Shown one piece after another: positions 16,090-24,790 of a stretch of 64,000 bases of DNA; position 1 is the first letter of the stretch, and every line of letters begins with the position of its first letter. A program made the position numbers and the translations under genes. The stretch spans positions 1-64,000 of the forward strand of contig NZ_LZJW01000141.1 in the NCBI RefSeq assembly GCF_001667885.1. The letters are read 5' to 3'. The DNA is from Mycobacterium scrofulaceum. GTDB taxonomy: Bacteria > Actinomycetota > Actinomycetes > Mycobacteriales > Mycobacteriaceae. The notes below the pieces were generated by a model. That model was not told the DNA's origin, searched no databases, and saw only the letters and a list, made by a program, of their open reading frames with translations.

Positions 16090-16743
16090 GTGTTCAAGGT
16101 GGCGGTCACGGTCGCGGCGGTGGGTGTGCTCGCCGGCTGCTCGTCGGGCGAGGCGACCTCGACGAAAGTCGACATCAAGAGGGTCTCCGAGGTGAAGTCG
16201 AGCTTCGGGCCGGACTTCAAGGTCACCGACATCGGTGAGCGCGGGATCGATCCCAAGGTGTTGTCCGGCCGCAAGCTCCCGGAGGGGCTGACGTTCGACC
16301 CCGCCAACTGCGCGAAGGCGGCGACGGGCCCGGAGATGCCGCCGGACCTGCAGGGCAACATGGCCGCGGTCTCCGCCGAGGGCAAGGGCAATCGGTTCGT
16401 GGTCATCGCGGTGGAAACGTCGAAAGCGTTGCCGTTCAACGATCCCGGCAAGGACTGCGCCAAGGTCGCGTTCTCCGGACCTCAGCTGCGGGGCGGCATG
16501 GAGGTGGTCGACGCGCCGCAGATCGACGGGACCCACACGCTCGGGGTGCACCGCGTCCTGCAGGCGCTGGTCGCAGGCGGCCCGCGCACCGGCGAACTCT
16601 ACGACTATTCAGCCCAATTCGGCGATTATCAGGTGATCGTCACGGCCAACCCGCTGGTGATCCCCGGGCAGCCCGTCGCGCCGGTCGATACCCAGCGCGC
16701 CCGGGACTTGCTGGTGAGCGCGGTGAAGGCGGTCCGCAGCTAG
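16090..16743 (+). CDS. DUF5642-type lipoprotein (second of a tandem pair)
   Basis: The protein has a signal peptide with the lipobox VLAGC and then a DUF5642-like domain with IKRVSEVKSSFGPDF, two cysteines and the ending ARDLLVSAVKAVRS, which aligns with AADLLVKTVSALRS of its neighbour. The two genes are therefore tandem paralogues that have diverged. The GTG at 16090 gives the cleanest signal peptide; a TTG eight codons upstream is the alternative. Function unknown; the protein would sit on the outer face of the cytoplasmic membrane. Confidence 0.78.
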   Translation: MFKVAVTVAAVGVLAGCSSGEATSTKVDIKRVSEVKSSFGPDFKVTDIGERGIDPKVLSGRKLPEGLTFDPANCAKAATGPEMPPDLQGNMAAVSAEGKGNRFVVIAVETSKALPFNDPGKDCAKVAFSGPQLRGGMEVVDAPQIDGTHTLGVHRVLQALVAGGPRTGELYDYSAQFGDYQVIVTANPLVIPGQPVAPVDTQRARDLLVSAVKAVRS

Positions 16744-16802
16744 CGCGACGACGATGAGCGCGCGACGGCGCAATCCCGTCCAGCGATCCAACAGTCTCAG
16801 GC

Positions 16803-17393
16803 CTAGCGCACGCCGCGCGGGCGGAATTGGATGCTGATGCGCGGACCCACCGGCGTCGACGTCTTGGGCACGGAGTGCTCCCAGGTGCGCTGGCAGGATC
16901 CGCCCATCACCAGCAGATCCCCGTGGGCCTGCGGCAGCCGCAAAGACGGGCCGCCGCCGCGCCGCCGCATGGCGAACGTGCGGGTGGCGCCCAGGCTGAT
17001 GATCGCCACCATGGTGTCCTCGGAGCTGCTGCGGCCGATGGTGTCGCCGTGCCAGGCGACGCTGTCGGAGCCGTCGCGATAGCAGCACAACCCGACGGTG
17101 GTGAACGGCTCGCCGAGTTCACCGGCGTAGATGTCGTTGAGCCGGCGTCGCAGCCGGGCCAGCAGGGGATGCGGCGGCTCGTCGAGGGTGAGGTCGTGAA
17201 AACTCACCAGCCGCGGCACGTCGACCACCCGGTCGTACATCTGGCGGCGTTCCTCCCGCCAGGGCACCGCGGTCAGGAGGGCGTCGAGCAGTTCATCGGC
17301 CTCGGTCAGCCAGCCGGCGCGCATTTCGATAAAGGCGCCCTCACCGAGTTGCCTGCGCTCGGTGTGCTGGAACAGGGAGCCTTGTACCGCCAT
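16803..17393 (-). CDS. AlkB-like 2-oxoglutarate/Fe(II)-dependent dioxygenase
   Basis: The 196-residue protein (Rv1000c position) has the AlkB core: YRDGSDSVAWHGDTIG with the HxD iron ligands, SLGATRTFAMRR, HGDLLVMGGSCQRTWEHSVP with the distal His, and RISIQFRP with the 2-oxoglutarate-binding Arg. Family members remove alkyl lesions from nucleic acids; some act on other substrates. The ATG at 17393 begins MAVQGSLFQH, as in relatives. It is divergent from arcA with 78 bases between the two starts. Confidence 0.9.
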   Translation of the reverse strand: MAVQGSLFQHTERRQLGEGAFIEMRAGWLTEADELLDALLTAVPWREERRQMYDRVVDVPRLVSFHDLTLDEPPHPLLARLRRRLNDIYAGELGEPFTTVGLCCYRDGSDSVAWHGDTIGRSSSEDTMVAIISLGATRTFAMRRRGGGPSLRLPQAHGDLLVMGGSCQRTWEHSVPKTSTPVGPRISIQFRPRGVR

Positions 17394-17471
17394 CTCCACG
17401 ACGCCCAGTCTATCGCACACCCGTTCGAGTGCCCGGGCGCCGGGACGGCCGGGTCCGCCGCCGCTACCGTT

Positions 17472-18686
17472 GTGGGTGTGGTCGAGCTGGGCACCAATTC
17501 CGAGGTGGGAGCGCTGCGCGTCGTCATCCTGCACCGCCCCGGCGGGGAGCTGCGGCGGCTCAATCCGCGCAACATGGATCAGCTGCTCTTCGACGGGCTG
17601 CCCTGGGTCGCCCGCGCGCAAGATGAACACGACCAGTTCGCCGAGCTGCTGCGCTCCCGCGGAGTGGAGGTGCTGCTGTTGGCCGACCTGCTGGCCGAGG
17701 CCCTGACCCACAGTGGGGCCGCCCGGATGCAGGGCGTGGCCGCCGCGGTCGACGCGCGCCGGCTCGGAGTGCCGTTGGCGCAAGCCCTTTCGGGCTACCT
17801 CCGGGGACTCGACGCGGACAGGCTGGCCCACGTGCTGATGTCCGGCATGACGTTCAACGAACTGCCGGCGGACATCCGGACCGACGTGTCGCTGGTGCTG
17901 CGCATGCACCAGGGGGCGGACTTCGTCATCGAGCCCCTGCCCAACCTGGTCTTCACCCGCGACTCGTCGATCTGGATCGGCCCCCGAGTGGTGATTCCCA
18001 CGCTGGCGTTGCGCGCCCGGGTGCGCGAGGCGTCGCTGACCGATCTCATCTACGCCCATCACCCGCGGTTCACCGGGGTGCGGCGCGCCTACGAGTCGCG
18101 CACCGCGCCCGTCGAGGGCGGTGACGTGCTGCTGCTCGCGCCCGGTGTCGTCGCCGTCGGGGTCGGCGAGCGGACCACCCCCGCGGGTGCGGAAGCGTTG
18201 GCGCGCAGCCTGTTCGACGACGATCTGGCGAGCAAGGTGCTCGCCGTGCCGATCGCCCAGCGTCGCGCCCAGATGCACCTGGACACGGTGTGCACGATGG
18301 TCGACACCGACACCGTGGTGATGTACGCCAACGTCGTCGACACGCTTTCGGCGTTCACCATCGAGCGCACGCCCTCCGGCGTCGCCATCAGCGACGAGGC
18401 GCCGTTCCTGGAGGCCGCCGCCAAGGCAATGGAAATCGACCGGCTGCGCGTCATCGACACCGGGTTGGACCCCATCGTCGCCGAACGCGAGCAGTGGGAC
18501 GACGGCAACAACACGCTGGCGTTGGCGCCCGGCGTCGTCGTCGCCTACGAGCGCAACGCGCAGACCAACGCCCGCCTGCAGGACGCGGGCATCGAGGTGC
18601 TCACGATCGCGGGCTCCGAACTGGGCACCGGCCGCGGCGGTCCCCGGTGCATGTCCTGTCCCGTGGCCCGCGATCCGGTGCGCTAG
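17472..18686 (+). CDS. arcA: Arginine deiminase
   Basis: The 404-residue protein hydrolyses arginine to citrulline and ammonia. It has the family motifs FTRDSSIWIG, the catalytic HLDTVCTMVDTD block and the C-terminal nucleophile in GTGRGGPRCMSCP. The GTG at 17472 gives GVVELGTNSEVGALR, matching the M. tuberculosis Rv1001 start. No arcB, arcC or antiporter gene lies beside it, so it is not part of a complete arginine deiminase operon. It converges on the mannosyltransferase gene with 30 bases between the stops. Confidence 0.95.
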   Translation: MGVVELGTNSEVGALRVVILHRPGGELRRLNPRNMDQLLFDGLPWVARAQDEHDQFAELLRSRGVEVLLLADLLAEALTHSGAARMQGVAAAVDARRLGVPLAQALSGYLRGLDADRLAHVLMSGMTFNELPADIRTDVSLVLRMHQGADFVIEPLPNLVFTRDSSIWIGPRVVIPTLALRARVREASLTDLIYAHHPRFTGVRRAYESRTAPVEGGDVLLLAPGVVAVGVGERTTPAGAEALARSLFDDDLASKVLAVPIAQRRAQMHLDTVCTMVDTDTVVMYANVVDTLSAFTIERTPSGVAISDEAPFLEAAAKAMEIDRLRVIDTGLDPIVAEREQWDDGNNTLALAPGVVVAYERNAQTNARLQDAGIEVLTIAGSELGTGRGGPRCMSCPVARDPVR

Positions 18687-18716
18687 ACGTCGAGATAGCC
18701 GTCCAAGCCAAAGGGG

Positions 18717-20285
18717 TCAGCGCCAGCTGGGCAGCCAAATCTCCATGTCCCACGTCTGCTGCGATATCGGCAGCCCGGTGAGGACGGGGAACAGCCAGGC
18801 GAAGTTGGTCACCACGACGGCCACATAAAGGCAGACCGCGATCAGCCCCAGCGTGCGCCGCTCCGAGCTCAGGCCGCGGGGTCGCCCGGGCGGGTAGAGG
18901 ATGTCCCCGCATATCAGGGCGATGGCCATCACCAGGAACGGCCCCATCGTCGCCGCGTAGAAGAAGTACATCTGCCGGTCGATGTCGGCGAACCAGGGCA
19001 GCCACCCGGCGCAATAACCGGTCAGCACAACGGCGTAACGCCAGTCGCGGCGGACGAACGTGCGCCAGCACGCGTAGATCAGGACCGGCACCGCCAGCCA
19101 CCACATGGCCGGGGTGCCCACCAGCATCTCCGCCTTGACGCACGACTGCGCACCGCAACCGGACACGTTCTGCTGATCGATCGCATAGAGCACCGGCCGC
19201 AACGACATCGGCCAGGCCCACGGCTTGGACTCCCACGGGTGGTAGTTGCCGGCCGCGTTGGTCAGGCTCTTGTGGAAGTCGAAAGCCTTGGCGGTGTAAT
19301 GCCATAGCGACCGGATGGCATCCGGCAGCGGGACAACCGAGTGGGGGCCGATCGACTGGCCCACCTCATGCCGATCGATAGCGGTCTCGGACGCGAACCA
19401 CGGCGCGTAACTGGCCAGATACACCGCGAACGGGATGAACACCAGCGCGTAAGCGGTGGGGATCAGATCGCGCCGCAAGACCCCCACCCACGGACGGGTC
19501 ACCTGGTACTGGCGCCGCGCCGCCACGTCGAACGCCAACGACATCGCGCCGAAGAACAGCACGAAATACAGGCCGGACCACTTTGTCCCGCAAGCCAATC
19601 CGAGCAAGACGCCCGCCAGGAAGCGCCACCACCGCACCCCGAGCCGCGGACCCCACACCGTCTCGGCGGCGCGCCCGGCAAGCAGTGCGACGTGCATGCG
19701 CTCGCGCACCTGGTCCCGGTCGACGATCAGCGCGCCGAACGCCGCGACCACGAAGAAGGTGAGGATGCCGTCGAGCAGGGCGGTCCGCGCGGTGACGAAG
19801 CTGACGCCGTCGCAGATCACCAGAATCCCGGCGATCGCGCCGACCAGCGTGGAGCGGCTGATCCGCCGGACTATCCGCGTCACCAGCACGACGAGCACCA
19901 CGCCCAGCAGGGCGCCGGTGAACCGCCAGCCGACGCCGGTGTAGCCGAAGATCGCCTCGCCGGTCGCGATCAGCTGCTTGCCGACCGGCGGATGCACCAC
20001 CAGGCCGAACCCCGGGTTGTCCTCCACCCCGTGGTTGTGCAGCGCCTGCCAGGCCTGGGGCGCGTAGTGCTTCTCGTCGAAGACGGGCGTGCCGGCGTCG
20101 GTCGGCGAACCGAGGTTGAGGAACCGGCTGATCGTTGCCAGCACGGCGATCACGCCCGTCACGACCCAGCCGCGAATCTGATCGGTGGGACCGAAGTCGG
20201 CCACCGGAACTGTCGGCCCCGGGCTGACCACGGGCACGACACGCTCCTGGCCGGCGTCCAAGGTTTCGCGGGGCGGGGCGGACAT
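18717..20285 (-). CDS. pmt: Dolichyl-phosphate-mannose--protein mannosyltransferase (GT39)
   Basis: The 522-residue membrane protein is the Rv1002c orthologue, which moves mannose from polyprenyl-phosphate-mannose to Ser/Thr of secreted proteins. It has a soluble N-terminus, then about ten or eleven hydrophobic helices; the first loop carries DAGTPVFDEKHYAPQAW with the catalytic Asp-Glu pair, and VDRDQVRERMH and GCGAQSCVKAEMLVG are further GT39-like loops. I start it at the ATG 20285; longer frames read into the divergent rsmI. It acts in the cytoplasmic membrane, coupled to Sec export. Confidence 0.94.
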   Translation of the reverse strand: MSAPPRETLDAGQERVVPVVSPGPTVPVADFGPTDQIRGWVVTGVIAVLATISRFLNLGSPTDAGTPVFDEKHYAPQAWQALHNHGVEDNPGFGLVVHPPVGKQLIATGEAIFGYTGVGWRFTGALLGVVLVVLVTRIVRRISRSTLVGAIAGILVICDGVSFVTARTALLDGILTFFVVAAFGALIVDRDQVRERMHVALLAGRAAETVWGPRLGVRWWRFLAGVLLGLACGTKWSGLYFVLFFGAMSLAFDVAARRQYQVTRPWVGVLRRDLIPTAYALVFIPFAVYLASYAPWFASETAIDRHEVGQSIGPHSVVPLPDAIRSLWHYTAKAFDFHKSLTNAAGNYHPWESKPWAWPMSLRPVLYAIDQQNVSGCGAQSCVKAEMLVGTPAMWWLAVPVLIYACWRTFVRRDWRYAVVLTGYCAGWLPWFADIDRQMYFFYAATMGPFLVMAIALICGDILYPPGRPRGLSSERRTLGLIAVCLYVAVVVTNFAWLFPVLTGLPISQQTWDMEIWLPSWR

Positions 20286-20297
20286 CGGTGTCGATCG

Positions 20298-20311
20298 TAG
20301 GCTGTCCGTCA
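20298..20311 (+). promoter_or_regulatory. Putative -10 element of a leaderless rsmI transcript
   Basis: TAGGCT at 20298-20303 fits the TANNNT -10 form and ends 7 bases before the rsmI ATG. No ribosome binding site is visible, so the mRNA may begin at the start codon. Confidence 0.4.
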
Positions 20312-21147
20312 TGACCACCGGCCGCCTGTTGCTGGGCGCGACCCCGTTGGGCCAGCCGTCGGACGCCTCACCCCGCCTGATCGACGCCCTCGCCCACGCC
20401 GACGTGGTGGCCGCCGAGGACACCCGGCGGGTGCGCACGCTGGCGAAGGCCCTGGAGGTGACCATCACCGGCCGGGTGATCAGCCTGTTCGACCGGGTCG
20501 AGGCCGCCCGGGTGGAACCGCTGATCAGCGCGCTGCAAGCCGGTGCGACCGTGCTGGTGGTCAGCGACGCCGGGATGCCGCTGATCAGCGACCCCGGCTT
20601 CCGCCTGGTTGCGGCGTGCGTCGAGGCGGGGATCCCGCTGACGTGCCTGCCCGGCCCGTCGGCCGTGATGACCGCGCTGGCGCTGTCCGGGCTGCCCGCG
20701 GAGAGGTTCTGCTTCGAGGGCTTCGCCCCCCGCAAGAGGGCCGCGCGGCGGGCCTGGCTGGACTCGCTGGCCGACGAGCGGCGCACCTGCGTGTTCTTCG
20801 AATCCCCGCGCCGGTTGGCCGCGTGTTTGCGCGACGCCGTCGACCAACTCGGCGGTGCCCGGCGGGCGGCGATCTGCCGGGAGCTGACCAAGGTGCACGA
20901 GGAGGTGGTGCGCGGGTCGCTCGACGAGCTGGCGGCGTGGGCGGACGACGGGGTGCTCGGCGAAGTCACCGTCGTGCTGGCCGGCGCCACCCCGAGCGCC
21001 GACCTGCCGTCGCTGGTCGCGCGGGTGGAGGAGCTGGTCGCCGGCGGCGCGCGCGTCAAGGACGCCTGCGGTGAGGTGGCCGCAGAGCATCCCGGGGTGC
21101 GCTCGCGCCAGCTCTACGACGCGGTCCTGCAGTCCCGTCGCGCGTGA
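20311..21147 (+). CDS. rsmI: 16S rRNA (cytidine(1402)-2'-O)-methyltransferase
   Basis: The 278-residue protein is a tetrapyrrole-methylase-fold enzyme that methylates the ribose of C1402 in the 16S rRNA decoding centre. It shows LLLGATPLGQPSDASPRL at the N-terminus, AEDTRRVRTL, VVSDAGMPLISDPG with the SAM-binding GMP loop, LPGPSAVMTALALSGLP, ESPRRL and CRELTKVHEEVVRG, in the order typical of RsmI. It is divergent from pmt by 25 bases and its stop is 3 bases from the pabB stop. Confidence 0.94.
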   Translation: MTTGRLLLGATPLGQPSDASPRLIDALAHADVVAAEDTRRVRTLAKALEVTITGRVISLFDRVEAARVEPLISALQAGATVLVVSDAGMPLISDPGFRLVAACVEAGIPLTCLPGPSAVMTALALSGLPAERFCFEGFAPRKRAARRAWLDSLADERRTCVFFESPRRLAACLRDAVDQLGGARRAAICRELTKVHEEVVRGSLDELAAWADDGVLGEVTVVLAGATPSADLPSLVARVEELVAGGARVKDACGEVAAEHPGVRSRQLYDAVLQSRRA

Positions 21148-21150
21148 GGG

Positions 21151-22404
21151 TCAGCGGGCCGAGAATGCGGCCGCGATGCGGGGCTGCCCGACGATGGGCG
21201 ACGCCTTGTGCAGGCATTCGGCCCACTCGGCGTCGGGATCCGAGTCGGCGGTGATACCGCCGCCGACGCCCAGCACGGCGCCACCGTCGGCGTCGAACTC
21301 GACCGTGCGAATGGCGACGTTCAGCTCACAACCCGCCACGGGAGAGGCTAAACCGATTGTGCCGCAATAGATTCCACGACGGTGCGGCTCCCATCGCGAA
21401 AGCAGCTGGCGCGCCCGGTGTTTGGGGGTGCCGGTGACCGACGCCGGCGGGAAGGCGGCGTCCAGCAGCGCCGACGTCGGCAGCTCGGCGGGCACCCGCG
21501 CCGACACGGTGGACACCAGGTGCCACACGCCCGGGGCGCGCCGCACCACCAACAACTCGGGCACGGTGACCGTGCCGACGATCGCCACCCGGCCCAGGTC
21601 GTTGCGCACCAGGTCGACGATCATGATGTTCTCCGCGACCTCCTTCGCCGACGCCCGCAGCGCCGACGGCCACGCGTCCAGGGGCAGGGTGCCCTTGATC
21701 GGGCTGGACGTCACGAGCGTTCCGCGCCGCCGCAGGAACAGCTCCGGCGACAGCGACGCCACCGCGCCCCACGTCCCGGCGACGTAGGCCGCCCGCGCCG
21801 GGGAGGTGCGGGCGATGCCGTCGGCGAAGAAATCCAGCGGGGCGCCGCTGAGCGTCCCGGTGAACTGCGTGCACACGCACGCCTGGTAGACCTCGCCGGC
21901 GCGGATGGCCTCCAGGCAGTTGAGCACGCCGTCGCGGTGTGCGGCCCGGTCGGCCGGACGCCAGTCGATGCGGCAGTCGCGGACCGGCGAAGGCGCGGTG
22001 GCCAGGGCGGCGGCCAGCCAGTCGGGAATGGTCGCCCCGGAGAGGCTTTCGTACCACCACTGCCCGTCCCGGTCGCGGCGCAGCACGCAGTCGGTCCAGC
22101 CGCCGGCGGCTTCGGGGATGCGGTTCGCCCGGTCGTCGGCGCCCGGATCGGGATAGGAGAGGTAACCGATCCAGCCGCCACCCACCGCCTTCGGGTCGAC
22201 CGTGTGGGGGTTCTGCTGGACGGCGAAGGCGGCATCGAGGTCGACCGGCTGTGCCGACACGCTCGGTGCGATCACCGCCAGGGAGTCGAACCAGTCGCCG
22301 GTCAGCGCGGCCGGCGGCGGCAGGCCGAGGCGTGCCGTGGCGTCACCGACGGCGCGCAGCACCTGGGGTGCGGCGCCAAGGTCGCCGAGCCGGTCGATAC
22401 GCAC
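21151..22404 (-). CDS. pabB: Aminodeoxychorismate synthase component I
   Basis: The 417-residue protein matches the chorismate-binding family at the Rv1005c position. Visible motifs are GEVYQACVCTQF, ELFLRRRGTLVTSSPIKGT, ENIMIVDLVRNDLGRV, FPPASVTGTPKHRA and GIYCGTIGLASP, with the expected active-site residues. It makes 4-amino-4-deoxychorismate from chorismate and ammonia for folate synthesis. The lysine in SPIKGT is the one that distinguishes aminodeoxychorismate from anthranilate synthases. It starts with a GTG and is not in an operon with other folate genes. Confidence 0.93.
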   Translation of the reverse strand: MRIDRLGDLGAAPQVLRAVGDATARLGLPPPAALTGDWFDSLAVIAPSVSAQPVDLDAAFAVQQNPHTVDPKAVGGGWIGYLSYPDPGADDRANRIPEAAGGWTDCVLRRDRDGQWWYESLSGATIPDWLAAALATAPSPVRDCRIDWRPADRAAHRDGVLNCLEAIRAGEVYQACVCTQFTGTLSGAPLDFFADGIARTSPARAAYVAGTWGAVASLSPELFLRRRGTLVTSSPIKGTLPLDAWPSALRASAKEVAENIMIVDLVRNDLGRVAIVGTVTVPELLVVRRAPGVWHLVSTVSARVPAELPTSALLDAAFPPASVTGTPKHRARQLLSRWEPHRRGIYCGTIGLASPVAGCELNVAIRTVEFDADGGAVLGVGGGITADSDPDAEWAECLHKASPIVGQPRIAAAFSAR

Positions 22405-22463
22405 CGCCCTAGCTTGACAGAAGGGCGGGTTTTCGCACTGCGGGCGCCTTGGACCGGCCGGAG

Positions 22464-23366
22464 CTACCCGCGGCTGACGTCCCGGGCGGTCGCCAGGGCC
22501 GCCAGCTTGTCCGGGTTGCGCGTCACATAGAAGTTGGTGATCAAGGCGTCGGCAATCTCCAGCGTGATCACCCCTTCAAGGTGATCGCCGAGGTAGAGCA
22601 AGACGGCCGGGGCGCTGTTGCAGTTCACCATTTCCACCCGGAATTCCGCGAGCTCGGTCGCCTTGCGGATCAGGCCGACGATGGCCCGGGCCACCCGCTC
22701 GGCGCCCACCACGGGCCTGCGGGCCGCGCTCACCTTGCCGCCGCTGTCCGCCGTCCAGGTCGCGTCGGGGGCGAGCAGCGTCATCAGCGTCTGGACGTCG
22801 CCGCTGGCGGCCGTCTGGAGGAACTGGGCGGTGAGCTCCGCGTTGCGTTGCGGGTCGGCCGCGTCGAACCTTTTCCGCCGTGCCCGTACGTGTTCGCGCG
22901 CCCGGTGCGCCACCTGCCGCACGGTCGGCGCCGGCCTGCCCACCGCCTCCGCGATCTCGCCGTAGTCGAAGCCGAACACCTCCCGCAGGAGGAACACGGC
23001 CCGTTCGTCGGGGCTCAGCGTTTCCAGCAGGACCAGCATCGCCATCGATATGGATTCCGCCAGAACGACATCCGCCGAGGGATCCTGTTCGTCGAGCAGC
23101 AGTGGCTCGGGCAGCCACGGGCCCACGTACTCCTCCCGGCGGCGCGCGTCGGCGCGCAGTGCGTTGAGCGCCTGCCGGGTCACCAGCTGGGCCAGGTAGG
23201 ACTTGGTGTCGCGCACCGTCGACAGGTCGACCGCCGCCCACCGCAGATAGCTGTCCTGCAGCACGTCGTCGGCCTCGGTCGCCGAGCCCAGCATCTCGTA
23301 GGCGATGGTGAACAGGAGCGGCCGCAGCACCGTGAACCGTTCGGCGTGGTCGGGCGCGTGCGTCAT
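22464..23366 (-). CDS. ECF41-type RNA polymerase sigma factor with SnoaL-like C-terminal domain
   Basis: The 300-residue protein has sigma region 2 (EADDVLQDSYLRWAAV), sigma region 4 (FDYGEIAEAVGRPAPTVRQVAHRAREHV) and a C-terminal SnoaL/NTF2-like domain (about 180-290). The WLPEP motif between regions 2 and 4 and the DSGGK variant of the C-terminal DGGGK motif identify the ECF41 class (SigJ-like), in which the C-terminal domain replaces an anti-sigma factor. The start overlaps the stop of the upstream oxidoreductase by 4 bases, so the two are co-expressed. ECF41 genes typically neighbour such a redox enzyme, which is usually the main target. Confidence 0.9.
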   Translation of the reverse strand: MTHAPDHAERFTVLRPLLFTIAYEMLGSATEADDVLQDSYLRWAAVDLSTVRDTKSYLAQLVTRQALNALRADARRREEYVGPWLPEPLLLDEQDPSADVVLAESISMAMLVLLETLSPDERAVFLLREVFGFDYGEIAEAVGRPAPTVRQVAHRAREHVRARRKRFDAADPQRNAELTAQFLQTAASGDVQTLMTLLAPDATWTADSGGKVSAARRPVVGAERVARAIVGLIRKATELAEFRVEMVNCNSAPAVLLYLGDHLEGVITLEIADALITNFYVTRNPDKLAALATARDVSRG

Positions 23367-24544
23367 GGCAACGCGACCGCGGCCGGCGCCTGCGCGGGCC
23401 GCTTGCCGCCCTTGAGCCAGAGGTAGGAGCCGGGCTGGGCGGCCTCGCGCCGGATCGCCCACAGCGTGCCCTTGCAGATGGCCTCCTTGATCGACGCCGC
23501 GGTCCGGCCGCCGATCGCCACGTTCACCGGGGTGTCGTCGGTGTGCGCCAACTGCACGGTGCCGTAGGTGCGGCCAACGCTGATGCACTGACCGACGAAG
23601 GCCTGGTTGAGCGGGGCGGGGGCGGTTCCGGAGATGCGGCTGAGCACGGTGTTGGCGGCCTGCGCCCCCAACGGTTCGGCGGCTTGGCAGCTCATCCGCA
23701 GCGGCTGACCCGACGGCGCCGCGGCGTCACCGGCCGCGACGACGTAGGGGTTGTCGACGCAGGTCAGCGTCTCGTCGGTGAGCAGCCGGCCAATCGGGTC
23801 GGTGCTCAGGCCGCTGCGGGCGGCCAGGTCCGGCACGGCGAAGCCCGCGGTCCAGATGGTCGCCGCGCTCGGCAGCACCGCGTCGTCGCTCAACACCACC
23901 GCGTCCCAGCGCACCTCGGTCACCGCCACGGATTCCAGCACGTTGACCCCGAAGCCGCGCAGTCGCTTGGCGACCGACCGGCGGCCGCGCCTGCTCAGCG
24001 ACGGGGCGAGCGGCCCGCCGCACACCAGGGTCACCTGCCGGCCCCGTTCGGCCAGCTCGGAGGCCGTTTCGATGCCGGTCAGCCCGGCGCCGACAACGGT
24101 GACGGGCGCGGCCAGCGGCAGGTCGGCGAGCGCGTAGCGCAACCGCTGCGCGCTTTCCAGGTCGGCTATCGGGTAGGCGAAGTCGGCGTACCCGGGCACG
24201 GTCGCGGGGCTCGCGCCGGTGCTGCCGACCGCATAGATCAGGTAGTCGTAGTTCAGTTCCGCGCCCGACGACAGGAGGAGGCGCCGGGCGCCGGCGTCGA
24301 TGCGGTCGACGGTGTCGACCACCAACCGGATCCCGTCGCCGAGCAGCGTCGCGTAGTCGGCGGTCGCGGCGCCGGTGTCGGCGACCAACTGGTGCAGGCG
24401 GATCCGCTCCACGAAGACGGGGCGGGCGTTCACCAGCGTGATGTCGATGTCGCGACGCTGCCGTAGACGGTTGGCGGCCATGGTGCCGGCGTATCCGCCC
24501 CCGACCACCACGACATGAGTTTTCTGCGGGGCCACCTCGGTCAT
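23363..24544 (-). CDS. FAD-dependent NAD(P)H dehydrogenase-like oxidoreductase
   Basis: The 393-residue protein has two dinucleotide folds: VVVVGGGYAGTMAANRL at the N-terminus for FAD and VTVVGAGLTGIETASELAERG near residue 145 for NAD(P)H. CVDNPYVVAAGDAAAPSGQ is the third FAD-binding motif. The layout is that of type II NADH dehydrogenases and AIF-like enzymes, but it is shorter and lacks a visible membrane anchor. It is the first gene of a two-gene unit with the ECF41 sigma factor. The electron acceptor is unknown. Confidence 0.88.
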   Translation of the reverse strand: MTEVAPQKTHVVVVGGGYAGTMAANRLRQRRDIDITLVNARPVFVERIRLHQLVADTGAATADYATLLGDGIRLVVDTVDRIDAGARRLLLSSGAELNYDYLIYAVGSTGASPATVPGYADFAYPIADLESAQRLRYALADLPLAAPVTVVGAGLTGIETASELAERGRQVTLVCGGPLAPSLSRRGRRSVAKRLRGFGVNVLESVAVTEVRWDAVVLSDDAVLPSAATIWTAGFAVPDLAARSGLSTDPIGRLLTDETLTCVDNPYVVAAGDAAAPSGQPLRMSCQAAEPLGAQAANTVLSRISGTAPAPLNQAFVGQCISVGRTYGTVQLAHTDDTPVNVAIGGRTAASIKEAICKGTLWAIRREAAQPGSYLWLKGGKRPAQAPAAVALP

Positions 24545-24790
24545 TGCTGTCTCCTGTTCTCTCGGGTCTGATGCCCTTGAGACACCGCGGGCCCCTCGAG
24601 CGTGACAGGGCCGCCCACATTGTGACCCGTCTCACGCGGACGGCCGTGAGACCGGGGGAGGGCCGGGTCGTGCGTGCTAGGCTGCGCTACGCCAATTGGT
24701 GACCTGCCCCGCGTCGGAGACCCGCACCAGATAACCCAGGCAATATGGGGCCACTTCAGTGAGCATCGGCGTGTCTTGGGAGAAACAACC

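Noticed and set aside
20286..21059. N-terminal extension of the mannosyltransferase
   Set aside because: It runs antisense to rsmI and is Ser/Arg/Thr-rich; the ATG at 20285 fits the known family start.
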